Shown in pieces: positions 9,141 to 16,058 of a stretch of 59,511 nucleotides of DNA. Both the position numbers and the translations under genes were made by a program. Origin of the DNA: Gemmatimonadota bacterium (GTDB taxonomy: Bacteria > Latescibacterota > UBA2968); assembly GCA_002714465.1 (NCBI GenBank), contig PAXL01000042.1, forward strand, positions 64,747 through 124,257, in the 5' to 3' direction. The notes under the pieces were generated by a model, which saw only the letters and a list, made by a program, of their open reading frames with translations, was not told the DNA's origin and did not search any database. Numbering within the stretch: position 1 is the first letter of the stretch; every line of letters starts with the position of its first letter.

Positions 9141-10073
9141 ATGGAGGGTAAGATTCTAGTTGTGCACCGGAACGAGTTGATCTTGGACGTGATCCAGGAG
9201 ATGCTCCATGATGTAGGATACGCCGTCAGCATGACGTGTGATCCGCAGCGCGCGCTGAGCAAAGCGATGGCGCACTCCTACGAAGTCATTATTGTCGACC
9301 GACACCTCGACGGCGAATTCGATGGTGTCCGACTCGTCGAACTCCTCAGAAAATACGGCGTACACAGTCCCGTAATCGGGACCGCCCCCAATGCCGACTG
9401 GGCGGATCAATCCATCGATCTCGTCGACCGTCTGCTTCCCGCACCTTTCGACTACAGTGAACTCGTTCGGGCGATCGCGGACCTGCTCGAGGACGAGCCG
9501 AATCCTATTTTGGATTCCCTGAGCGACCCGCAGCAGCGTGAGGAGTTTCATCTCAAAACGGATCTCTCAGACCTGCTACCGAACGCACCGGCTATCCCCG
9601 ATGGCTCCCCCGCTCCACAATCCTCGACAATCGAAACTCCGAAACAAGAGTCAATGCCGATGGCACGTCGGATTCGACCGTGGAGTCCCCCCCACATCGA
9701 GAAATATGAAGGCCCGCCACGTGTCATCTTTTCTGAAAGTGCGGACAACGCAAGACTGGAATACGCAAGCTGGCTGAAGGATGCCGGCGCAGAAGTTACT
9801 CCGTGCAAATCGGGCGACGAGATCGTGGAAGCCACGATGCTTTCGAACTTCGACCTCATCGTGATCGATCTCTGGACGACCGGAATAGACGGCTTCGAGA
9901 CACTCGAGACACTGCGTATGAGCGGTGTCGACACTCCGGTCATCATTACGGCAGGCTACATCACAAAAGAGATGGTAGACGAGTTGCGACCTCACAAGAT
10001 CAGGAAGATCGTGCTCAAGCCTTCAAGTCAGGACGCGTTCATGGACAGCATCCGGGAAACTGTGACCATTTAG
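9141..10073 (+). CDS. Tandem receiver-domain protein (pseudo-receiver plus receiver)
   Basis: A 310-residue protein with two CheY-like receivers joined by a Pro/Ser-rich linker (about 120-190) and no output domain. The first (3-117) keeps the acceptor Asp53 (VIIVDRHLDG) and Thr81 but lacks the N-terminal acidic pair (VVHRN) and has Pro-Ala where the conserved Lys belongs, so it is probably not phosphorylated. The second (193-308) keeps Asp243 (LIVIDLWTTGIDG), Thr270 (VIITAGY) and Lys293 (IVLKPSS), but the usual acidic pair is reduced to a single Glu199. It is third in the signalling cluster and is followed by a terminator. A phosphorelay intermediate or protein-docking role is plausible; there is no kinase nearby to test it by context. 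Confidence 0.87.
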   Translation: MEGKILVVHRNELILDVIQEMLHDVGYAVSMTCDPQRALSKAMAHSYEVIIVDRHLDGEFDGVRLVELLRKYGVHSPVIGTAPNADWADQSIDLVDRLLPAPFDYSELVRAIADLLEDEPNPILDSLSDPQQREEFHLKTDLSDLLPNAPAIPDGSPAPQSSTIETPKQESMPMARRIRPWSPPHIEKYEGPPRVIFSESADNARLEYASWLKDAGAEVTPCKSGDEIVEATMLSNFDLIVIDLWTTGIDGFETLETLRMSGVDTPVIITAGYITKEMVDELRPHKIRKIVLKPSSQDAFMDSIRETVTI

Positions 10074-10095
10074 CAAAAAAAAGAAACCAATTCGG

Positions 10096-10132
10096 AGGGC
10101 TGACCTTGCGTTGAAGGGGCGGCCCTTTTTTT
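10096..10132 (+). terminator. Candidate rho-independent terminator after the signalling cluster
   Basis: AGGGC (10096-10100) can pair with GCCCT (10122-10126), and seven Ts follow (10126-10132). The stem is short and the loop long, but the T-run directly after a GC-rich arm and its place 23 bases after the stop of the double-receiver gene support termination. It separates the cluster from the DUF445 gene at 10332. Confidence 0.55.
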
Positions 10133-10331
10133 ATGTCATTACTGAGCGACAGCAAAGTATACCTTCCAGGCTTCAGACCATCCCTTTTGGGGATCGAACC
10201 AACTGGAACGTTTCCCTCCTGGTCCAGCCCGAGATAGAATCTGAGTCGTGTATCTTGATCGCCTTGCCGAAAATGGCGTGACGCCGTAGACTCAAGTCAA
10301 TCGGAAGTGCCACAACAGGATTTCAGACAAA

Positions 10332-11063
10332 ATGAACAAGAGTCTCGCTACAAGCCTGATCTCGAGCACCTTCATCATTCTTGGCACGATCCTACCCGAA
10401 CACGGGGAGATCGTCCTGACGGTCGGTCTGTTCGCCACATCCGGAGCGGTCACCAACTGGCTCGCCGTTCACATGCTCTTTGAGAAGGTGCCGCTGCTGT
10501 ATGGCTCAGGTGTGATCCCGAACCGCTTCGGAGAATTCAAGAAGGCGATTCACACCCTTATCCTAGATCAATTCTTCACTCAGGAGAACGTGGCCGGTTT
10601 CTTCGAGACACAGACAGATAACATCGCCAGCCACTTCAACCCGGATCCCGTAGTCGAGGCCATCGACTACGACCGCATCTTTGATGGCTTTCTCGAAGCA
10701 GTTGTGCAGTCCCAGTTTGGCAGTATGCTCGGGTTTATCGGGGGTATCAGCGCCTTGGAGCCTCTGAAGTCGCCTTTCGAGGAGCAGATGCGCAGGGAAG
10801 TCCGCGGAATACTCTCGGAGCCCGGGTTCCTGCAGGCGATCGAAGAGGGCATGGGTGAAAAGAACGTAACGGAGGAGATCATTCAGAAGGTCGACAACAT
10901 AGTCCTCAAACGACTCGATGAGTTGACCCCGGAACTCGTGAAGCAGATCGTCCAAGATATGATTCGGGAACATCTGGGCTGGCTGGTCGTCTGGGGAGGT
11001 GTATTCGGCGGATTGATCGGTCTGATCACGGGGCTGCTCAGGATGGAGGGCCTCGGCCAGTAG
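10332..11063 (+). CDS. DUF445 family membrane protein
   Basis: A 243-residue protein matching DUF445, a widespread family of uncharacterised inner-membrane proteins. The family signature is clear at residues 35-75: TSGAVTNWLAVHMLFEK, then YGSGVIPNRFGEFKKAI. Helices are predicted at about 5-22 and 30-48 and again at the C-terminus (LVVWGGVFGGLIGLITGL, about 218-236), with a long charged helical middle, so both ends are in the membrane with a soluble domain between them. The spacing to the next gene is 35 bases, and it may be co-transcribed with the DCC-LMF1 gene. The 258-base gap before it (10074-10331) holds only the terminator; I see no gene there. Confidence 0.85.
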   Translation: MNKSLATSLISSTFIILGTILPEHGEIVLTVGLFATSGAVTNWLAVHMLFEKVPLLYGSGVIPNRFGEFKKAIHTLILDQFFTQENVAGFFETQTDNIASHFNPDPVVEAIDYDRIFDGFLEAVVQSQFGSMLGFIGGISALEPLKSPFEEQMRREVRGILSEPGFLQAIEEGMGEKNVTEEIIQKVDNIVLKRLDELTPELVKQIVQDMIREHLGWLVVWGGVFGGLIGLITGLLRMEGLGQ

Positions 11064-11082
11064 CCGGACCAACGCTCCGTTG

Positions 11083-11092
11083 GGAACGTTCC
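11083..11092. promoter_or_regulatory. Perfect palindrome before the DCC-LMF1 start
   Basis: GGAACGTTCC is a perfect 10-base palindrome ending six bases before the ATG at 11099, exactly where a ribosome-binding site would be expected. No Shine-Dalgarno is otherwise visible for that gene. It could be an operator or simply chance; a 10-base palindrome is expected by chance several dozen times in a window this size, so only its position makes it worth noting. Confidence 0.2.
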
Positions 11093-11098
11093 ATAAAA

Positions 11099-12970
11099 AT
11101 GCGAGTCAACGACCCACCAGATCAACCAACCCTCCTGTTTGACGGTCAGTGTGGCTTCTGTCGCAAGTGGGTCCATCGTCTCGCAGCATCCTCTCACGAA
11201 GTCGAAACCCGTTCCTACCAAGAAGCACGGCACGAATTTCCCGAGATCCCAGAAGCGGCGTGTGCCTCTTCCGTCCAACTGATCAACAGCGACGGTACAG
11301 TCGTTTCCGGTGCCGAGGCCGCGATTCGCTTCTGGTCGACCTCATCGATCTTTGGCCGTATCGCGCGGACGATGTATCGAGGCCTACCCGGTTTCAGCCA
11401 AGCCAGCGAAGCCGGGTATCGGGTTATCGCAGCGTCACGCCCTGCCGCATCCGCGATCGTTCGTCTGATGTGGGGCGGCGATATGTTCCGCCCCGGATTC
11501 CGTGTCTCGGGAGACCTCTTCCTCAGGCTGCTCGGTTTGATCTATGCAGCAGCTTTCCTCTCGCTAGTGGTTCAGATCCAAGGCCTGATCGGCAATCAGG
11601 GCATCCTGCCTCTCGAACAGACCCTCCAGATCGTTCGTGAGCGATTCGGCGTGTCTTCGACCTTCGAGTTCCCCTCGTTACTCTGGCTCTGGTCGTCGGA
11701 CCTTGCCCTCGTTTTGCTCTGTCTCGCCGGCGCGGTCACCGGGCTGGTCGGATTCCTAATGCCGTATGTGTGGTTGCCCTGGCTCGTGTCGTGGGTCTGT
11801 TATCTCTCGCTCGTGTCAGTCGGGCGGGCCTTTCTAAGTTTCCAGTGGGACGCGCTCCTTCTCGAGATAGGCTTCCTCGCAGTCCTCCACACCCTTGTTC
11901 ACGCACGAGGGTGGTCACCAAGAAGCAAACGGAACCCGATCGGCTTCAGCGCCTCACCCCACCCGATGCGTGCCATCTCGTGGGCCTACCGGTGGCTTCT
12001 ATTCCGGCTCATGTTCGCCTCAGGTGTCGTAAAACTGGCGAGCAACGACGAAGCTTGGTGGAACCTGACGGCGCTCACTCGTTACTATGAAACGCAGCCG
12101 CTTCCAAATGCGATCGCTTGGTATGTGCACCATCTTCCGGAGGCGTTCCATACCTTCTCTTGTCTGGTCACGTTCGGGATTGAGATCCTTGTCCCGTTCT
12201 TGTTCTTCGCACCTCGTCGGTTGCGTCACTTGGCAGCCGTCTTGACGATTGGACTCCAGATCCTGATCCTCCTAACCGGCAACTACACCTTCTTCAATCT
12301 TCTGTCGATCGCGCTCTGTCTATGGTTGATCGAAGATGCAGCCTATCCCGCGTGGATCCGAGACCGCTTCCAGAACCGGTTGGCGACCAATCAGACGAAC
12401 ATCCTCCGAAAACTAACGATCCCCGCCATCTGCCTGAACTTGGTGTTCTCCACGATGCTCCTGACACGGGGTGCCTTCCGGCTCGACATCCAGTTTCCGG
12501 ACCCTGTGCGGTCGGTATATGGATGGATTGCCCCGTATCGGATCCTGAACACCTATGGCCTGTTTGCGGTCATGACAACAGACAGACCGGAGATCATCCT
12601 CGAGGGCAGCTCGGACGGCGACTTCTGGAAGAGCTACGAATTCTTCTACAAACCGGGTGACATCCATCGCGCCCCGCCCTTCGTCGCCCCACACCAGCCA
12701 CGCCTCGACTGGCAAATGTGGTTTGCCGCTCTGGGCCCTATTCGGAACAGTCCCTGGTTTTATGGGTTCGCGCAGCGTCTGTTCGAGGGCTCGCCTTCCG
12801 TCAAGAAACTGCTCGCTCAGGATCCGTTCCCCAACACACCGCCTCGATACCTTCGCGCTCACGTATTCGACTACCGGTTTTCATCGCCGGAACAAAGAGC
12901 CAAAAGCGGAGCGTGGTGGACACGGTCCTTCAGTCACGTATTCATGCCTCCCATCACACAACGCCCGTGA
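11099..12970 (+). CDS. DCC-type thiol oxidoreductase fused to lipase maturation factor (LMF1-like)
   Basis: A 623-residue two-part protein. Residues 10-125 form a DUF393/DCC domain, a thioredoxin-like fold with the motif LLFDGQCGFCRKWV (Asp15-Gly, Cys18-x-x-Cys21). From about 140 it is a polytopic membrane protein of the lipase maturation factor family: several hydrophobic helices to about 430, a conserved RWLLFRLMFASGVVKLAS, YYETQPLPNAIAWYVHHLP, then a C-terminal soluble region with YRILNTYGLFAVMTT and LDWQMWFAALG. LMF1 in animals helps fold lipases in the ER; bacterial members are uncharacterised. A cysteine pair joined to a folding factor suggests disulfide handling at the membrane, which is inference. 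The next gene overlaps its stop by four bases. Confidence 0.88.
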   Translation: MRVNDPPDQPTLLFDGQCGFCRKWVHRLAASSHEVETRSYQEARHEFPEIPEAACASSVQLINSDGTVVSGAEAAIRFWSTSSIFGRIARTMYRGLPGFSQASEAGYRVIAASRPAASAIVRLMWGGDMFRPGFRVSGDLFLRLLGLIYAAAFLSLVVQIQGLIGNQGILPLEQTLQIVRERFGVSSTFEFPSLLWLWSSDLALVLLCLAGAVTGLVGFLMPYVWLPWLVSWVCYLSLVSVGRAFLSFQWDALLLEIGFLAVLHTLVHARGWSPRSKRNPIGFSASPHPMRAISWAYRWLLFRLMFASGVVKLASNDEAWWNLTALTRYYETQPLPNAIAWYVHHLPEAFHTFSCLVTFGIEILVPFLFFAPRRLRHLAAVLTIGLQILILLTGNYTFFNLLSIALCLWLIEDAAYPAWIRDRFQNRLATNQTNILRKLTIPAICLNLVFSTMLLTRGAFRLDIQFPDPVRSVYGWIAPYRILNTYGLFAVMTTDRPEIILEGSSDGDFWKSYEFFYKPGDIHRAPPFVAPHQPRLDWQMWFAALGPIRNSPWFYGFAQRLFEGSPSVKKLLAQDPFPNTPPRYLRAHVFDYRFSSPEQRAKSGAWWTRSFSHVFMPPITQRP

Positions 12971-13941
12971 GCTTCCGTGTCAAATCCATCCTCCTGCTCG
13001 TCTTGGTACTAGCCGCTGACGTGTCTGCGAACAAGCGATACACACTCCCGCATATGGTCACCACGTATCGTGAAGACAAACTGATTGTTGTCGAGATGTC
13101 CTATGCCATCCCTCGAGCGGGCATCGCAGCGTCCGGTGGAAATCGCGACAACGTTCGGATCGAGCAAACAATCTCGGTCGTGGACAGATTAGGTAACAGT
13201 TACCACTCCTCGTTTGCCCGCCCAACATCACTCCCGCCTGCAGGCAGTACGAGCATCCGGCGGAACTACCTGCTAGCACACGAGCAGATCAGGCTGCCGC
13301 CGAACGAATACGACTTGTATGTGGGAGTACGTGACCTGAAGGTTAGATCGACGGGATCGTTCCATTCTATATGCCGTGCCCCGGGCGAGGGTGGCCGTTT
13401 CGATATCAGCGACCTCCAGCTTGCGACTCAGATCATTTCACCTCGAGACGAGGTCGCCACACGCCAGAATTTGGTGATCCATCCAAACCCGCTTCGATTA
13501 TACCGGAAGGGGGAACGTGTGTTTGTCTTCCTCGAGCTCTACAACCTCCATCGAGACGAGTTCGGACAGACGCAGTTCGAGATTGCATATCGAATGGCGC
13601 GCCCGGTTGAGCAGGAATTACAGATCGAACTGTTCGAGTCCCTCCAAAGGAACAGCAGCTATGATGAGGAGGACTCAGGTCAGTCGTATCTCGTACCCAG
13701 CAAGCATCGTCAAGGTGTGCGGATCGAGAAGACGTGGGCAGGTCGCGAGGGACAGACCACGATAGCAACACAGTATGTAGGAGACGCCACGCAAGATCTG
13801 ACCTACTTGGAGTTCGACATAGCCCAGCTTGCGGATGGGATCCACAAGCTCACTCTCATCGCGACGGACTTAGCGACGAAAGAAATGGCAACAAGGTCGG
13901 TGATCTTCAGAGTCATCGAGCCACTGCCTGAAAAATATTAA
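12967..13941 (+). CDS. Secreted beta-rich protein of unknown function
   Basis: The start is a GTG at 12967 that overlaps the stop of the DCC-LMF1 gene (GTGA), a classical coupling arrangement; longer in-frame readings would run inside that gene. The product is 324 residues, opening with a signal peptide (VSFRVKSILLLVLVLAADVSA, cleavage likely after Ala). The mature part is predicted to be mainly beta strand, with the pattern GERVFVFLELYNLHRDEFGQ around residues 182-200 and a second strand-rich half. This segment recalls the beta-sandwich of GWxTD-type exported proteins, but the GWxTD motif is absent. Coupling suggests it is a client or partner of the membrane folding factor; this is inference. 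Confidence 0.75.
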   Translation: MSFRVKSILLLVLVLAADVSANKRYTLPHMVTTYREDKLIVVEMSYAIPRAGIAASGGNRDNVRIEQTISVVDRLGNSYHSSFARPTSLPPAGSTSIRRNYLLAHEQIRLPPNEYDLYVGVRDLKVRSTGSFHSICRAPGEGGRFDISDLQLATQIISPRDEVATRQNLVIHPNPLRLYRKGERVFVFLELYNLHRDEFGQTQFEIAYRMARPVEQELQIELFESLQRNSSYDEEDSGQSYLVPSKHRQGVRIEKTWAGREGQTTIATQYVGDATQDLTYLEFDIAQLADGIHKLTLIATDLATKEMATRSVIFRVIEPLPEKY

Positions 13942-13971
13942 CCCCGGAGCCCCCCTCGGTTCCGCTCGGGG
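13942..13971 (+). terminator. Weak GC hairpin between convergent genes
   Basis: CCCC-G-GAG (13942-13949) can pair with CTC-GGGG (13965-13971), leaving one bulged G. It sits directly after the stop at 13941 and between converging genes, but there is no T-run, so intrinsic termination is doubtful. Confidence 0.3.
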
Positions 13972-14039
13972 CAGGATCAGCTCACGGTAGGAACAACCAA
14001 GCTCTTCGTGCCACCCCAAAAGTTCACAAACCAAAATCG

Positions 14040-14672
14040 CTACCAATCGGATTTTTCTCCAAGGCCCAACTTCCCCCTCTCTTCATTCACCCAAACGGAG
14101 AAGGTGGATGTTTTGAGCTTCTGCGCCTCGGGAGAGGAGAGCCATCTTGAGGCTGCAGCGAGGAAGGTACGGGCCTGATCATTATCGATCTTAACAAGTG
14201 CTGCGTAGTCGCGTTTCGCGTCTTCGAAGCGGCCCAGACCGAGATAGGCCTCTGCGCGGTATTCGAGGGCCTCAGGATAATCGGACTTCATCTTGAGAGC
14301 GCGGTCATACGACTTCAGTGCGTCCTTGTACCTTCCGATTTTGCGCTGCGCATATCCGAGGCTCCCAAAGGCTTCAACGTGTCGTGAGTTCTGTTTGGTG
14401 GCCAATTTGAACGCATCGATCGCGCGTTTGAACTCACGCTCTGCCGATTTGGCGTAGACCGCACGGTCTTTCTCGCTTGCGGCCCCTTCCGCCTGTTTCT
14501 CGTAATCCCACGCTTTGTCACGATGTTTAAGCCCGGTGTTGTAAAGCCGGTCTGCTTCGGCCAGACGGTCGGCGGATGGTTCCTCCTTCTTGCTCCCGCC
14601 GGCAGCCAATGCAGGCCCGGAAGCGATCATGAACGTACATAACAAGGCAAGGATGTGTGTGGGCGTTGGCAT
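14040..14672 (-). CDS. Exported TPR-repeat protein
   Basis: A 210-residue protein with a signal peptide (MPTPTHILALLCTFMIASG, then PALAA cleavage) and tetratricopeptide repeats. Two clear repeats are at about residues 95-128 (HVEAFGSLGYAQRKIGRYKD and following) and 129-162 (YPEALEYRAEAYLGLGRFED and following), with a looser one before them at about 38-92 interrupted by a charged insert. TPRs bind partner proteins. The C-terminal 45 residues end in a conserved-looking WVNEERGKLGLGEKSDW. AAAGGA lies upstream of the ATG at 14672. It is convergent with the secreted protein gene and faces the same way as the DegT gene, 191 bases from it. Likely periplasmic; the partner is unknown. Confidence 0.82.
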   Translation of the reverse strand: MPTPTHILALLCTFMIASGPALAAGGSKKEEPSADRLAEADRLYNTGLKHRDKAWDYEKQAEGAASEKDRAVYAKSAEREFKRAIDAFKLATKQNSRHVEAFGSLGYAQRKIGRYKDALKSYDRALKMKSDYPEALEYRAEAYLGLGRFEDAKRDYAALVKIDNDQARTFLAAASRWLSSPEAQKLKTSTFSVWVNEERGKLGLGEKSDW

Positions 14673-14863
14673 ATTGATGGTCCTTTGTTCGCGTCGAGGG
14701 TGATTCGGGGCGCACTCAGATCGTATATCTCAGCAAACTTCATGGAACTGGCGATCGCCCTGCGGGCTGAAGCTCAGTTACTGACTGGCGTACCGTTTGG
14801 GCTACCCCTTCGTTGTCCGTCGCCTTTCAAGAGCGGCAGCTTAGAAGCGATTCCGACGTTAAC

Positions 14864-16057
14864 TTACGCAGCCTCACGGATGCCTTTTTCCATCTGGTCG
14901 ACGATGCTGTCGGAGTTATCGCAGTGCATCGGGATCAGCACAGCGCGGCTCAGAATCTCGAGCGAGTTCTTGCACATGTCCGCTGTGTATTCGACCTCCA
15001 GCTTCTTGTTGGCTTCTAGGTTGTAGGGATTGAGGTCCGGGTGGTGGGCGCCCTGCTTGCGCATGACCGGGTCCCAGCGCGTGTAGACGTGGCGGCCGGT
15101 GTCGATCGGAAGGAAGCCGCGCATCTCTCGTGGCCCTAGGCCGTCGTCGACTGTCTGTTCCTGTAGCCGATCCGAAAAGGCACGGGCTTCGTCTTCGGTC
15201 GCGAAGATGAAGCCGAGATGCGTTCCGCAATCGTCCTCGAAGCTGTTGTAGGCGATCGGCTCGAGCCCCTCAGACTTACCAACCTCCACAAGCTGTTTTC
15301 TGTGTCGGTGCATTGTACCGAGCATATCGTCAATACGCTCCAACTGCGCGTTCAGGATCGCTCCTGACACTTCAGTCGCCCGAAAGTTCAAACCGGCAAA
15401 CTGGACCTCTTCGCGGTGTTCGTCCGATTTCCAGTAGTAGGAACAGCAGTCGACAGCCACGGACCCGCGATCCATGACATCCTTCGAATTCGTGACAAAA
15501 GCGCCACCCTCTCCACTCGTCATGTTCTTGTAGTAGTTGAAGCTGAACGCACCTGCGTGTCCGATCGAACCTAGATGGCGACCTTTGTAGCTTCCCCCGA
15601 CGGACTGACAGGCATCCTCAAGGATCTGGATGTCGTGCTCTTTGGCGAGCTTCATCAAACCGTCGAGATCGCACGCAAGCCCCCACATATGGACGGGGAT
15701 GACCACTTTCGTGTAGGGCGATATCCTCCGTTCGACATCCTTTGCAGAAAGTGTGATCGACTCATCCACATCCGCGACGACGGGGAGCGCACCTGTTGCC
15801 AGGACAGCAAGCGCTGTCGCCATGTACGTGCACGCGGGCACAATGACCTCGTTACCGGGCCCACAGCCAAGCCCGACCAGGGCCGCATACAGAGAGGCCG
15901 TCCCACTCGTTGTCATCCTCACGTGCTCAACACCGAGCCGCCTACCCCAAGAAGCCTCGAAGGTTTCACATTCACCTGCGCGTCCATAGCGAAAGATCTC
16001 ACCGCTTGCAAACAGCTTCTCAATCCGATCCAGTTCCAGCTTTCCGATTCGATACAT
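14864..16057 (-). CDS. DegT/DnrJ/EryC1/StrS-family PLP aminotransferase
   Basis: A full-length 397-residue fold-type I PLP enzyme. It has the substrate/PLP phosphate loop TTSGTASLYAAL (49-60), the ring-stacking VIVPACTYMA (71-80), the Asp of ILEDACQS (145-152) and the Schiff-base lysine Lys177 in FNYYKNMTSGEGG. The family transaminates keto-sugars bound to nucleotides, and some members make amino-shikimate compounds. The ATG at 16057 comes one base after the pabBC stop (TGA-G-ATG), so it is translationally coupled to that gene. An NAD-dependent epimerase lies two genes upstream, which fits amino-sugar synthesis, whereas the coupling to pabBC would fit an aminated aromatic; I cannot choose between these. 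Confidence 0.88.
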   Translation of the reverse strand: MYRIGKLELDRIEKLFASGEIFRYGRAGECETFEASWGRRLGVEHVRMTTSGTASLYAALVGLGCGPGNEVIVPACTYMATALAVLATGALPVVADVDESITLSAKDVERRISPYTKVVIPVHMWGLACDLDGLMKLAKEHDIQILEDACQSVGGSYKGRHLGSIGHAGAFSFNYYKNMTSGEGGAFVTNSKDVMDRGSVAVDCCSYYWKSDEHREEVQFAGLNFRATEVSGAILNAQLERIDDMLGTMHRHRKQLVEVGKSEGLEPIAYNSFEDDCGTHLGFIFATEDEARAFSDRLQEQTVDDGLGPREMRGFLPIDTGRHVYTRWDPVMRKQGAHHPDLNPYNLEANKKLEVEYTADMCKNSLEILSRAVLIPMHCDNSDSIVDQMEKGIREAA

Positions 16058-16058
16058 C

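Noticed and set aside
10165..10215. TTCGATCCCC on the minus strand, resembling a tRNA T-arm
   Set aside because: No matching acceptor stem, D-arm or anticodon arm can be formed around it.
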